This document shows, one piece after another, positions 11,645-20,832 of a stretch of DNA of 64,000 nt. The position numbers were made by a program, and so were the translations under genes. A model generated the notes under the pieces. That model did not search any database, was not told where the DNA came from, and saw nothing but the letters and a program-made list of their open reading frames with translations. The first letter of the stretch is position 1; each line of letters begins with the position of its first letter. The DNA is from Marinithermus hydrothermalis DSM 14884. GTDB lineage: Bacteria > Deinococcota > Deinococci > Deinococcales > Marinithermaceae. The stretch spans positions 1-64,000 of the forward strand of contig NC_015387.1 in the NCBI RefSeq assembly GCF_000195335.1, read 5' to 3'.

Positions 11645-12509
11645 GGCGGAAGGACTCACCCGGCGGTTCGGGGCGCGCCTCGCGGTGGAGAAGGTGAGCT
11701 TCGAGGTGCGCCCCGGGGAGGTGTTCGGCCTCGTGGGGCCGAACGGGGCGGGAAAGACCACCCTGGTGCGCCTGCTGACCGGGGTGCTCGCCCCGCACGC
11801 GGGCCGGGCCGAGGTCGCGGGGGAGGACGTGACGCGCCGGCCCGAGGCGGTCAAGGCCCGCATCGGGTACGCCACCCAGGACGCCTCGGTCTACCCGGAC
11901 CTCACGGTGCGCGAGAACCTTGAGTTCCGCGCGGCCCTGTACCTCCCCCCCCAGGAGGTGCCTGCTCGGGTGGCCGAGGTCCTCGAGCGGTTCGGCCTCG
12001 AACCCTGGCAGCACCGGCTCGCGGGGGAGCTCTCGGGCGGGTGGCGCCAGCGCCTCTCCCTGGCGCAGGCCTTCGTGCATCGGCCGCGGGTGGCCTTTCT
12101 CGACGAACCCACCACCGGCCTCGACCCCCTCGCGCGCCGCGCGGTATGGGACCTGATCTACGCCGAGGCCGCACGCGGTGTGACCGTCCTCGTGACCACG
12201 CACTACATGGACGAGGCCGAGCGCTGCCACCGCCTCGGCCTGATCTACCGCGGCCGCCTCGTCGCCCTCGAGACGCCCCAGGCCCTGAAGGCTGCGGCCC
12301 AGGCGCGCTACCGCTTCTTCCAAGCTCCGGCCGGCACCGACCTCGAGGCCTTGAAGGCCCGACCGGGCATCTTGGACGCCTGGCCGAGCGGCGCGGGGGT
12401 ACGGGGGGTGGCCCGAAGCGACGCCGCCCTGGAAGACCTCGAGGTCGTGCCCCCCACCCTGGAGGACGTGTTCAGCGTTCTGGTGATGGAGGAGGAAGCC
12501 CGTGCATAG
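11637..12509 (+). CDS. ABC-2 type exporter, ATP-binding subunit
   Basis: 290 residues from the GTG at 11637, which overlaps the end of the TetR gene. Walker A is GPNGAGKTTLVRLL, the signature LSGGWRQRLSLAQ, Walker B VAFLDEPTTGLDPLARR and the switch His VTTHYMDEAERC. All are intact, so it should be an active ATPase. The C-terminal ~75 residues are typical of the daunorubicin-resistance (DrrA) branch. It pairs with the next gene, an ABC-2 permease, by an 8-bp overlap. Confidence 0.93.
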   Translation: MIKAEGLTRRFGARLAVEKVSFEVRPGEVFGLVGPNGAGKTTLVRLLTGVLAPHAGRAEVAGEDVTRRPEAVKARIGYATQDASVYPDLTVRENLEFRAALYLPPQEVPARVAEVLERFGLEPWQHRLAGELSGGWRQRLSLAQAFVHRPRVAFLDEPTTGLDPLARRAVWDLIYAEAARGVTVLVTTHYMDEAERCHRLGLIYRGRLVALETPQALKAAAQARYRFFQAPAGTDLEALKARPGILDAWPSGAGVRGVARSDAALEDLEVVPPTLEDVFSVLVMEEEARA

Positions 12510-13620
12510 GATGCTCGCCGTCGCGCGTAAAGAGGCCCGCCAGCTTCTGCGGGACCGGGTCCTCCTCCGGGTCATCGTGGGGATGCCCCTCGCGATGCTG
12601 CTCCTGTTCGGGTACGCCCTGAACTTCACGCTTAAAGAGGTGCCCCTCGCGGTGTGGGACCAGGCCCAGGACCGCATCAGCCAGAGCCTGCGCCGCGCCC
12701 TCGAGGCCGAGGACCGCTTTACGGTCGTTCTCGAGGTCTCTAGCCGCGAAGCCCTGGTGCGCGCGATCAACGCGGAGAAAGCACGGGTGGGCCTCGTGAT
12801 CCCGGAGGGGGCCTTGGAAGCGGTGCGGGCGGGGGAGGTGCTCGAGCTCGAGGTCTTCGTGGACGGGGCCGACCCCAACTTCGCCTTCCAGGCCGTCGCG
12901 AACCTCCAGGAAGCCATCCAATCCTTTAACCAGCGCGTCCTGGCCGCGCGGGCCCTCGCGGGGGAAGCGGTGCGCCCCCCGGTGCGCCTCGAGCGGCACA
13001 CGCTCTACAACCCGGACAACGAGACCCCGGTCTTCATGGTGCCGGGGATCATCGGGTTGATCCTGACGCAGGTCACGGTCCTCCTCACGGCGCTGGCCGT
13101 GGTGCGGGAGAAGGAAACCCGCATGATGGAGGCGTTGATCGCCACCCCCGTGCGCCCGCTGGAGGTCGTGCTGGGCAAGGTCCTGCCCTACCTGGTCCTG
13201 GCCTTCGTGGACGCGCTGCTGATCCTCGCGGTGGGGCACTACCTCTTCGGCGTGCCGATCCGCGGCAGCCTCGCCTTGCTGCTCGGGTTCACCCTGTTGT
13301 TCGTCCTGGGCTCGTTGGGGGTGGGGGTCGTGATCTCCACGATCGCCCGTACCCAGGTGCAGGCCGTGTTCGGCACCGTGGCCTACTTCTTCCCCTCGAT
13401 CTTCCTCTCCGGGTTCGTCTTCCCCATCGAGGGGATGCCCCCCGTCTTCCAGGCCCTGACCTACGGGATTCCCCTGCGGTACTTCCTCGACGTGCTGCGC
13501 GGCGTGATGCTACGCGGGGTGGGCCTTGAGGCGCTCGGGCTTGAGGCCGGCGCCCTCCTCGCGTTTGGGGTGGGGATGGTGCTTCTGGCCGCGCGGCGGT
13601 TCTCGAAGCACCTCACGTAG
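12502..13620 (+). CDS. ABC-2 type exporter, permease subunit
   Basis: 372 residues. One N-terminal membrane helix is followed by a ~150-residue extracytoplasmic domain, then five C-terminal helices (from about residue 175). This is the YhhJ/DrrB-like ABC-2 layout. The segment REKETRMMEALIATPVRPLE is the conserved cytosolic loop of the family. It overlaps the ATPase gene by 8 bp and is followed after 8 bp by the beta-barrel-like gene. Substrate unknown; see the cassette note in the findings. Confidence 0.92.
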   Translation: MHRMLAVARKEARQLLRDRVLLRVIVGMPLAMLLLFGYALNFTLKEVPLAVWDQAQDRISQSLRRALEAEDRFTVVLEVSSREALVRAINAEKARVGLVIPEGALEAVRAGEVLELEVFVDGADPNFAFQAVANLQEAIQSFNQRVLAARALAGEAVRPPVRLERHTLYNPDNETPVFMVPGIIGLILTQVTVLLTALAVVREKETRMMEALIATPVRPLEVVLGKVLPYLVLAFVDALLILAVGHYLFGVPIRGSLALLLGFTLLFVLGSLGVGVVISTIARTQVQAVFGTVAYFFPSIFLSGFVFPIEGMPPVFQALTYGIPLRYFLDVLRGVMLRGVGLEALGLEAGALLAFGVGMVLLAARRFSKHLT

Positions 13621-13628
13621 GAGGCGGT

Positions 13629-14414
13629 ATGCGGCTGGTGGTGCTGGGGTTCTTGCTAGGGTTGGCGTGGGCGCAGCCGGTAGAGGTGGGTCTCGAGGCC
13701 ACCCCGAACGCCGTTGCTTTCACGGTCGCGGCGCAGGCGCGCCTCGCGGACTGGACCGTTTCCGGCTGGACGCGCCTGCCCTTTACGGAAGGCGCGAGCG
13801 TGGGGGTCGGCGCGGCGTACGCCCTCGAGTTCGGCCCCGCAGGGCGCGGCGAGGTGGCGGGACGGGGGTTCGTGGACCTCGCGGACGGCGGGTACTGGGT
13901 GGAGGGGCGGGCCGCTGGCGCATTGGGCGGCGTGGCCCTCGAGGGCACCTTCGGGTACAGCACGCGGCTCGCGCGGCGATTCTGGCCGGAGGCTCCGGAG
14001 ACGCAAGGCGGGTACGCGGCCCTCGAGGCGCGCTACCGCCTGGTGCGCACGCGGACCCTCGAGGCGCGGCTGGGGTACGGGGAGGGACGGGTCTGGGGCG
14101 AGGCCCTCCTCGAGGCGCGCGCCCGGAGCGAGACGCAGGCCTGGGGGGTGGGCGTGCGGGAGGGACCGTACGCCGCGGCGCGCTGGAAAGGCCGCGTGGA
14201 GGAGGGGCTGGTGGAGGTGGCGGCCCGTGTAGGGAGCGTGAATGAGCTGGGGGTGAGCTTCTTCACGCGGGAGGTTAAGGTGACGCTCACGCTCGCCCTA
14301 CCCCCGACGGCTACCGTTAGGGTAACGCGGGGCGGGTACTGGGTGTGGGCCCGGGCCGAGCCGGGCGCGTACGCCCTGTGGGGCGGGTACCGTTGGGAGT
14401 TGGGAGGACGCTGA
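13629..14414 (+). CDS. Secreted beta-barrel-like hypothetical protein
   Basis: 261 residues with a short signal peptide ending in AWA (cleavage near residue 16). The rest is alternating polar/hydrophobic strands rich in Gly, Tyr and Trp (for example VGVGAAYALEF and GGYWVWARAEPG), which suggests a small outer-membrane beta-barrel of about 10-14 strands. No family recognised. The stop codon shares a base with the next ATG (TGATG). It is preceded by the ABC exporter and followed by a LolA-like protein, so a role in outer-envelope export is plausible but unproven. Confidence 0.7.
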   Translation: MRLVVLGFLLGLAWAQPVEVGLEATPNAVAFTVAAQARLADWTVSGWTRLPFTEGASVGVGAAYALEFGPAGRGEVAGRGFVDLADGGYWVEGRAAGALGGVALEGTFGYSTRLARRFWPEAPETQGGYAALEARYRLVRTRTLEARLGYGEGRVWGEALLEARARSETQAWGVGVREGPYAAARWKGRVEEGLVEVAARVGSVNELGVSFFTREVKVTLTLALPPTATVRVTRGGYWVWARAEPGAYALWGGYRWELGGR

Positions 14415-15070
14415 TGGGACGCATAGGGTTAGTGCTTGCGCTATGCCTAGGCCTGGGGCTCGCGCTCGCGCAGAGCGCGGAAGAGGTGCTGGACCGAGTA
14501 CAGGCGACCCTCGAGGCCGGTCCGTGGACAGCGCGCGTCGCGGGTCGGATCCTTACGCCGGACGGGAGCCTGCAAGAGGCGGAGATGGTCCTGAAGGTGG
14601 TTCCGGAGGCGGAGGTCGCGCGGGTGGACTTCATCCAGCCTGACGCGCTCGCGGACAACTACGTGGTGATCACGCCGGAGGAGGTGTACAACTACCTGTT
14701 CCTCACCAACCAGGTCGTGGTCTACCCGCGAGAGCGCGCACGGGTGGAGGGGCTGGGTTTTGATTTCTCCCGGGCGAACCTGGACGAGCTCTTGGGGCGG
14801 GGGGACGTCGTGTGGCGGCTCGAGGGGGTGGAGCCGACCCCCGAGGGGGAGGCCTGGAAGTTGGTGGGCACGGCGGACGCGCTGGAGCTCGGGTTCGCCG
14901 AGGTAGGGTTTTGGGCGCTGAAGGCGGAGGCCCGGCCGTACCGGATGGTGCTGCGGAACGCGGAGGGCGAGGTGGTGGCCGAACTGGACTGGGTCGAGTG
15001 GCGCCGGGCGGACCTGACCGTGGAGGCCCTCAAGTCCTTCCCCCTGGACGCGGAGGTGATCCGGAAATAG
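14414..15070 (+). CDS. LolA-like periplasmic outer-membrane lipoprotein-sorting protein
   Basis: 218 residues. The signal peptide ends ALA near residue 19. The mature part has the beta-strand pattern of LolA/LolB-like carriers (RVDFIQPDALADNYVVITPEEVYNYL..., DFSRANLDELL). Such proteins shuttle lipidated or hydrophobic cargo across the periplasm. It is the last gene of the TetR/ABC cassette. Its 3' end overlaps the convergent histidine-kinase gene by 41 bp. The ATG at 14414 is chosen because it starts the signal peptide and overlaps the previous stop. Confidence 0.8.
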   Translation: MGRIGLVLALCLGLGLALAQSAEEVLDRVQATLEAGPWTARVAGRILTPDGSLQEAEMVLKVVPEAEVARVDFIQPDALADNYVVITPEEVYNYLFLTNQVVVYPRERARVEGLGFDFSRANLDELLGRGDVVWRLEGVEPTPEGEAWKLVGTADALELGFAEVGFWALKAEARPYRMVLRNAEGEVVAELDWVEWRRADLTVEALKSFPLDAEVIRK

Positions 15071-16151
15071 GGAGGCGCACCCGGAAGACCGCCCCACCCT
15101 CGGGGCGGTTCATGGCCTCCACCCGGCCCCCGTGCGCCTCGACGAGCGCCTTTACGATCGCCAGGCCAATCCCCGAGCCTCCAAAGGCCCGGCTGCGTGC
15201 GGGGTCCGGCCGGTAGAACCGTTCGAACACGTGCGGCCGGTGCGCTTCGGGGATGCCGGGACCGGTGTCGGCCACCTCGAGCACCGCCGCCCCCTCGGCG
15301 TGCACCCCCACCGCGATGCACCCTCCGGCGGGCGTGTGGCGCAGGGCGTTGTCCAGGAGGTTCAAGAGCACCTGCCGCAGCCGGCCCGGGTCCGCGTGCA
15401 CCGTGACGGGCGCGGCCGTCACCACAAGCCGCACCCCTTTGGCCGCGGCGCGCGGAGCAAAACCCTCCGCGACGCGCCGGACGAGGTCCCGAAGGGGAAC
15501 GTCCTCCCGGGCGAGCTCGAGCCCCCCGGCCTCCGCGAGGGATAACAGGCGCAGGTCTCCCACGAGCCGGGCGAGGAGGTCCACCTCCTCCACCAACCGC
15601 TCGAGGGTCTCGGGGTCGGGGGAGAGCAGGCCGTCGGCCAGGGCTTCCAGTTCGCTTTTCAACACGGTAAGCGGGGTGCGTAGCTCATGGGCGATGTCCG
15701 CCACCAGCCGCCGCGTCTGCGCCTCCTCGGCGGCGAGCCGGTCCGCGAGGGCGTTGAAGGCCCGGGCGAGCTCGGCGAGCTCGCCAGGTCCGTCCGCCCG
15801 CACCCGCACCGCGCGCGCGCCCGCCGCGTACCTCCGGGTGGCGCGCGTGAGGGCCTCGATGGGGCGCGCGAACCGCCACGCCAGGTACCCCCCGGTGCCG
15901 AGGGCCACCGCGAGGGCGATCAGCGTGGCCTGCCAGGTAGCGGCCCGGAGCTCGAGGAGCAGCCGCTGCTGCGCGCGCAGCAGCGGCGGGGGCGGGGAGG
16001 GGGGCGCGCCGAGCGCCAGGCGCGGCACCTCCCGCTCGAGGAAGCGGTTGACGCGCGCCTGGAAGGAGCGGTGCAGGATGAAGCTGGAAAGACCCGCGGC
16101 GAACACCGCCACCAGCACGAAGGCCAGGACCAACCGCGCGGCGATCCTCAT
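15030..16151 (-). CDS. Sensor histidine kinase (HAMP / HisKA / HATPase)
   Basis: 373 residues. TM1 is near residues 5-25, a short periplasmic loop follows, and TM2 is near 75-98. The HAMP linker begins RFARPIEALTRATRR. The phosphoacceptor box is IAHELRTPLTVLKSE. The N box is NLLDNALRHTP, and the G boxes are DTGPGIPEAH and GSGIGLAIVKALVEAHGG. All catalytic elements are present. Its ATG overlaps the stop of the response regulator (ATGA), as in most two-component operons. The last 41 bp overlap the convergent LolA-like gene. The signal is unknown; the neighbouring CpxP-like protein hints at envelope stress. Confidence 0.93.
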   Translation of the reverse strand: MRIAARLVLAFVLVAVFAAGLSSFILHRSFQARVNRFLEREVPRLALGAPPSPPPPLLRAQQRLLLELRAATWQATLIALAVALGTGGYLAWRFARPIEALTRATRRYAAGARAVRVRADGPGELAELARAFNALADRLAAEEAQTRRLVADIAHELRTPLTVLKSELEALADGLLSPDPETLERLVEEVDLLARLVGDLRLLSLAEAGGLELAREDVPLRDLVRRVAEGFAPRAAAKGVRLVVTAAPVTVHADPGRLRQVLLNLLDNALRHTPAGGCIAVGVHAEGAAVLEVADTGPGIPEAHRPHVFERFYRPDPARSRAFGGSGIGLAIVKALVEAHGGRVEAMNRPEGGAVFRVRLPISGSPPRPGGRT

Positions 16152-16816
16152 GGGCGCAACCGGTACCCCACCCCGCGTACCGTTTCGATCTGCGCGCCGC
16201 ACGGCCCCAAGCGGCGGCGCAGGTTCTTCACGTGCGCGTCCACGGTGCGCGCGTCCGCGTCCCCGTCCCCGAGCTGGGCTAACAACTCCGCGCGGGGCAC
16301 GGCCCGCCCGGCCTCCCGGGCGAGCGCGGCCAAAAGGCGCAGCTGGGCGGGGGAGAGAGGGAGAGGCTGACCGGCGCACCGCGCTTCGAAGGCTTCCAGG
16401 TCCACCTCGAGCCGCCCCACGGTGTAGCGCTCGGGTGCGCGTACGCGCCCCTTGGCGCGGCGTAGGACCGCCTTGACGCGCGCCACGACCTCGCGCGGGC
16501 TGAAGGGCTTCGTCACGTAATCATCCGCGCCCAGTTCGAGGCCCACCAGCCGGTCCGTTTCCTCAGCGCGGGCGGTCACCATGATGATGGGTACGTCGGA
16601 GGTCTTGCGGAGGGTGCGGGTGATTTCGAGGCCGTCCGGACCGGGGACCATGAGGTCGAGCAGGATCAGGTCCGGGCGGGTGGCACGCCAAAGCTCGAGC
16701 GCGCGCCGCCCGTCCGTGGCGCGCTCGGTGCGGAACCCTTCGCGGCGCAGGTACCGCTCCAGAACCTCCGCGAGGCGCGGTTCGTCCTCCACGATCAGGA
16801 TCAGCGCCGGCTCCAT
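16148..16816 (-). CDS. OmpR-family response regulator
   Basis: 222 residues. The receiver domain (~4-118) has the phosphoacceptor Asp in LILLDLMVPGPDG (near 53), acidic residues EDEPR at the start, Thr in VTARAEETD and Lys in VTKPFSPRE. The C-terminal winged-helix DNA-binding domain (~128-222) includes RTVDAHVKNLRRRLGP. Translated just upstream of, and overlapping, its cognate kinase. GGAGG immediately precedes the ATG. Confidence 0.95.
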   Translation of the reverse strand: MEPALILIVEDEPRLAEVLERYLRREGFRTERATDGRRALELWRATRPDLILLDLMVPGPDGLEITRTLRKTSDVPIIMVTARAEETDRLVGLELGADDYVTKPFSPREVVARVKAVLRRAKGRVRAPERYTVGRLEVDLEAFEARCAGQPLPLSPAQLRLLAALAREAGRAVPRAELLAQLGDGDADARTVDAHVKNLRRRLGPCGAQIETVRGVGYRLRP

Positions 16817-16843
16817 CCTCCCCGCTATTCTACGCGCCGGGCT

Positions 16844-17458
16844 TCACCGCTCGGGCCGGCGGTGCGGGAACCGCGGCCGCGGGTGGGGGAAGCGCGGCTT
16901 GTCCCTCCCCTCAAGCCCCGGACGCAGCCCTAGGGGCCGCTTGAGCTGCGCCGCCACGCGCGCCTCGAGGTTGGCCTTCAAGCGTTCCGCTTGAGCCTCG
17001 GAGAGCACCCCGGCCACGCGTAACTCCTCGATTAGCGCGGTCTGGACGGCCACGAGCCGCGCGGTGAAGGCCTCGAGGTCCACCCCGGCCTCCTGGAGCA
17101 GCTCGGCCAGGCTGGGGGTGTCGAGGCGGATCTCCATGGCCTGGAGGCGGCGCTCTAGTAGCTCGGCTCGGACGGGTGCGATCCGGCCTTCCGCACGGGC
17201 CACCTCGAGGGCTTCGCGGGCGAGGGCGATCCGCCGGCGCTCGAGCTCGAGGGGGTCGAGGCCCAGCTCCCGCGCGATCTCCCGGGGGGTCTGGCCTTGA
17301 CGGAGCCGCGCCCGGAGCGCTTCCGGCTCGAGGCCCAGCACCTCCGCGAGCCGCTCGAGCCGGGCGGCGTGCGGCCGTTCAGCCTTGGGAGGGGCGGCCA
17401 GCCCCACGCCGAGGGCGCTTACCGTTAGGGCTAAAAGCATCCAGGTGCGTTTACGCAT
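16844..17458 (-). CDS. Periplasmic helical protein, CpxP-like accessory of the two-component operon
   Basis: 204 residues. A signal peptide (MRKRTWMLLALTVSALG start, cleavage near 22) precedes a highly charged all-helical protein with Leu/Arg/Glu heptads. The C-terminal tail is short and Pro/His/Arg-rich. Position, size and helical make-up resemble CpxP/Spy-type proteins that bind misfolded proteins and modulate a sensor kinase; sequence identity to those was not established. AAAGGAGG precedes the ATG. First gene of the operon, 27 bp before the response regulator. Confidence 0.7.
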   Translation of the reverse strand: MRKRTWMLLALTVSALGVGLAAPPKAERPHAARLERLAEVLGLEPEALRARLRQGQTPREIARELGLDPLELERRRIALAREALEVARAEGRIAPVRAELLERRLQAMEIRLDTPSLAELLQEAGVDLEAFTARLVAVQTALIEELRVAGVLSEAQAERLKANLEARVAAQLKRPLGLRPGLEGRDKPRFPHPRPRFPHRRPER

Positions 17459-17535
17459 CCCAACCTCCTTTCGCTTTTAGGGTAGGGGGCGTTGCATGAA
17501 ATTATGGGGAAGGAACGGTGAACCTTCGGTGAAGG

Positions 17536-20500
17536 TTAGGCCTCGGGGCGTGTCGAGGTGGCGAGGGGTTCCGGGCGACCGGTGAGGTACCCTTGGACGA
17601 GGTCGCACCCCGCGGCGCGCAACCACTCGAGCTGGGCAGGGGTTTCCACGCCTTCGGCTAGGGCCCGCGCGCCCAGGTGATGCGCGAGAGTGATGAGCGC
17701 TCGGGAGAGGCTCGCGTCCTTGGGGTGGTGGGGCAGGCCCTGGATGAACTCCCGATCGATCTTGAGGAGGTCCACGGCCAGGCCCTGCAGGCCCTCGAGG
17801 GCGGCGCGCCCCTTGCCGAAATCGTCCAGGGCGAGCCGCACCCCGAGGCTTTGGAGGGCCTGGAGGGCGTCCCCCGCCTCGTGGAGCGCTTGGTCCTCGG
17901 TGACCTCCAGCAGCAGGCGCTGGGGGGGGAGGGCGTGCGTTTCGAGGAGGCCCTCGAGGTACCTCGGGAACTCCGGGTCGCAGAGCGAGGGGGTCGAGAG
18001 GTTGACCGCGACCCACTGGGAGGCGGGCCAGGCGCTGGACTGGCGCACGGCTTGTTGGAGGACCCAGCGGTCGAGCTCGCGGCCCAAGCCCGCCTGCTTT
18101 GCCAGGGGGAGGAAGTGCGCGGGACGGAGCTCGCCGTGCTGGGGGTGCCACCAGCGAAGGAGAGCTTCCCGCCCGACCAGGCGCTGGTCCTCCACTGCCC
18201 GCACAGGCTGGTAGTGCAGGACGAGTCCCCCCTCCTGGAGGGCTCGGCGCAGCTCGACCTCGAGTTCGGCGGGGGTTTGGGGGGGGTGGGCCGGATCGGG
18301 GGCGTAGAACTGAAACCCGCGGTGCTCGTTCTTCGCGCGGTACATGGCGGCGTCGGCGCGGCGCATCAAGGTTTCGAAGGTGCTGCCGTCCTGAGGGTAG
18401 AGGGCGATGCCGATGCTGACCTCGACGCTTACGGTATGCCCCCGAACGCTAAACGGCTGACGCAGCGCCTTGACAAGCCGTTCAGCGGACCGGCTGGCCT
18501 CTTCCTGGCCGGCCTCGGTGAGGAGGAGGACGAACTCGTCCCCGCCGAGGCGGGCGAGGGTGTCGCTTTCCCGCACGAAGCGGCGCAGCCGGGCGGCGAC
18601 CTGGGCGAGCAGCTCGTCCCCGGCCTCGTGTCCTAGGGAGTCGTTCACCTGCTTGAAGCGGTCCAGGTCCAGGTACAGCAAGGCCAGGGACTCGCCGTAC
18701 CGCCGGGCGTGGGTGATGGCCTGCTGCGCGCGCTCCTGGAGGAAGCGGCGGTTCGCGAGCTGGGTCAGGGGGTCGTAGTAGGCCAGCTGCTCGACCTGCG
18801 CCTCGTAACGCTTCCGCTGGGTTACGTCCCGCGCGTTGATCACGATGCCGCGCACGCTAGAGTCGTGCAGCAGGTTCTTGCCGCGAACCTCGAGCCAGCG
18901 GTACGTGCCGTCCCCGTGCCGTGCGCGGAACTCGTGGATGAGCAGCTTACCGGGGTGTTGGAGGACCCGCTCGAGGGCCTGGTCCGCTTCACCGCGGTCC
19001 GCTTCGTGGATCAGCTCGATGAAGGGCCGGCCGGTGAGTTTCCGCGGGGGGTGGCCCAGGAGCTCCTGGACCGAGGGGCTCACGTACCGCACCTGCCCGC
19101 GGGCGTCCAGCACGTAGGTGATGTCCGAGCTGTGCTGCACGAGAGCACGAAACCGCTGCTTGCTGCGGCGTAGGGCTTCTTCCAGGCGTTTTTGCCGGGT
19201 GACGTCGCGAAAGAACCAGACCCGCCCTCCCGCCGGGGTACCCCCGCCTTTGAGGGGGGCGCTGTGCACCTCGAGGATCCGCCCGTCGCGAAGCGTGAGC
19301 GTTGCCTGCACCACCGCCTGGGGGTGCTCGTGTAGGCGCAGCAGGCCGTGAAGCGTTCGGTCCGGGGCGACGGTTTTTTGCGCGAGGGTGCGCGGGAGGG
19401 TGGGGGGGGCAGCGTGGAGCACCGGTTCGTCGAGCTTCCACATCTCGAGGAAGCGCCGGTTGTAAAACAGCACCTCCCACGAGGGGGCCGCCGCAAGGAT
19501 GCCCTCAGCGGTGGCCTCGTGAATGTGCGCCAGCAACGAACGCTGAAGGCGCAGCTCACGCTCGCGTTGATGGCGCTCGAGGGCCGCGCCGATACTGGCG
19601 GCAAGGGCGTGGAGCACGGAGCGTTCGCTTTCAGGCCAGGCGCGTTCCGTCTCGTGGTCCTCGAAGCCGATGAACCCCCAGAACCGCTCTTGCACGAAGA
19701 TCGGCACCACGAGGAGGGAACGCACACCCTGGGCCTCGAGCGCAGCGCGTTCCGCCTCGGGAAGGGTGCGCACCGCGCTGCTGATGGCCTGGCCGGAGGC
19801 GAGGTGAGCGTACCAGCGCGCGAAGGGAGGATCGGCGTAACGGAGGGGGTTCCCGAGGGGATCGCTCGGCTGCGAGGCCGGCGCGCGCGCCCACTCGAGG
19901 CGCGGCACCGCTTCCAGTCCCGTCTCGGCACGGGAGCGGTTCTCGTAGAGGTAGACGCGGTGGACCTCCAGGGCGGTTCCGAGCGTGGCGAGCACCTTGT
20001 TGAGCGCCCAGTCCAGATCCCTTCCAGAGAGGAGGAGGTGCGCTGCGCCAGCCGCCTCCCGCAGGAGGCGGTCGTACTGACGGAGGACGGTCTCGACGCG
20101 CTTGTGGAAGGTGGTGTTGCGCCCGGTGACGCGCACGCCGCACACCGCGCGGTGGCGGTCCGTCAAGGGGCGCAGCGTGAGCTCGAGCCAGAGGGGGGTA
20201 CCGTACCGGTCTTGGCAGAGGAGGTCGGACAGTTGCACCGTCTTGCCTTGAAGGGCGTGCTGGAAGGCTTCCCGGAGGAGGGCGGGGTTTTGGGGGGCGA
20301 GCAGCGCCTCGAGGGTGAGGTTTCGGGCGTTGGAGCGGCCGAGGAGGTGTTCGGCGGCGGCGTTGAGGTAGTCGACCCGTCCGTCGCGGTCGGTGTGGAG
20401 CACCAGGTCCTCAACCGCGTTGAGCGCGGCGTGTTCCCGGGCGGTTTCGCTGCGCTGCGCGTGCTCCAGGAGAAAGGTGCTCGCCGTGAGGGCGAGGGCG

Positions 20501-20697
20501 GCTGCGGTGCCCAGCAGAGCGAGGGGGCGGGGGGGCAGGCCGGAGTACAGGCCGCCCGCCTGGTACAAGGTTAAAAGGGCGATCGCGAGGGCCAGGAGGT
20601 ACCAGCCGCCGCGCGCCTGGTGCTGCAGGGCGTACCGCAGGGCCAGCACCGCGGCCGCCAGTTGAAGCAGTGCGGGTAAGGCAAGAATCGGTTCCAT
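17536..20697 (-). CDS. Membrane-bound PAS/GAF/GGDEF/EAL cyclic-di-GMP signalling protein
   Basis: 1053 residues. About three N-terminal membrane helices (~1-80) are followed by a PAS domain (~90-210), a GAF domain (~220-390), two more PAS domains (~400-500 and ~510-625), GGDEF (~635-795) and EAL (~805-1050). The cyclase motif GGDEF is intact. RESD five residues before it fits the product-inhibition I-site. The EAL side keeps EALLRW, VNLS, LEVTED, DDFG, LLKIDREFI and EGVET, so phosphodiesterase activity is also possible. The DDFG loop reads DDFGKGRAAL instead of the usual DDFGTGYSSL. Single gene, not in an obvious operon. Confidence 0.93.
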   Translation of the reverse strand: MEPILALPALLQLAAAVLALRYALQHQARGGWYLLALAIALLTLYQAGGLYSGLPPRPLALLGTAAALALTASTFLLEHAQRSETAREHAALNAVEDLVLHTDRDGRVDYLNAAAEHLLGRSNARNLTLEALLAPQNPALLREAFQHALQGKTVQLSDLLCQDRYGTPLWLELTLRPLTDRHRAVCGVRVTGRNTTFHKRVETVLRQYDRLLREAAGAAHLLLSGRDLDWALNKVLATLGTALEVHRVYLYENRSRAETGLEAVPRLEWARAPASQPSDPLGNPLRYADPPFARWYAHLASGQAISSAVRTLPEAERAALEAQGVRSLLVVPIFVQERFWGFIGFEDHETERAWPESERSVLHALAASIGAALERHQRERELRLQRSLLAHIHEATAEGILAAAPSWEVLFYNRRFLEMWKLDEPVLHAAPPTLPRTLAQKTVAPDRTLHGLLRLHEHPQAVVQATLTLRDGRILEVHSAPLKGGGTPAGGRVWFFRDVTRQKRLEEALRRSKQRFRALVQHSSDITYVLDARGQVRYVSPSVQELLGHPPRKLTGRPFIELIHEADRGEADQALERVLQHPGKLLIHEFRARHGDGTYRWLEVRGKNLLHDSSVRGIVINARDVTQRKRYEAQVEQLAYYDPLTQLANRRFLQERAQQAITHARRYGESLALLYLDLDRFKQVNDSLGHEAGDELLAQVAARLRRFVRESDTLARLGGDEFVLLLTEAGQEEASRSAERLVKALRQPFSVRGHTVSVEVSIGIALYPQDGSTFETLMRRADAAMYRAKNEHRGFQFYAPDPAHPPQTPAELEVELRRALQEGGLVLHYQPVRAVEDQRLVGREALLRWWHPQHGELRPAHFLPLAKQAGLGRELDRWVLQQAVRQSSAWPASQWVAVNLSTPSLCDPEFPRYLEGLLETHALPPQRLLLEVTEDQALHEAGDALQALQSLGVRLALDDFGKGRAALEGLQGLAVDLLKIDREFIQGLPHHPKDASLSRALITLAHHLGARALAEGVETPAQLEWLRAAGCDLVQGYLTGRPEPLATSTRPEA

Positions 20698-20815
20698 AGT
20701 GTGGGCACGCAGCCGCGAAGGAACGGAGTGGGTTTATGAACGGGACCGCGTTTACTATACATCATATATCCGTGGAGCCTTGCGGGAGGTGCGTGTGCCC
20801 CTCGCAGGGTTCTGG

Positions 20816-20821
20816 TATAAC
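20816..20821 (+). promoter_or_regulatory. -10 element of trmB (leaderless)
   Basis: TATAAC preceded by TGG (extended -10 form), 11 nt upstream of the trmB ATG. No ribosome-binding site lies between. Confidence 0.6.
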
Positions 20822-20832
20822 CTGTAGGGGTT

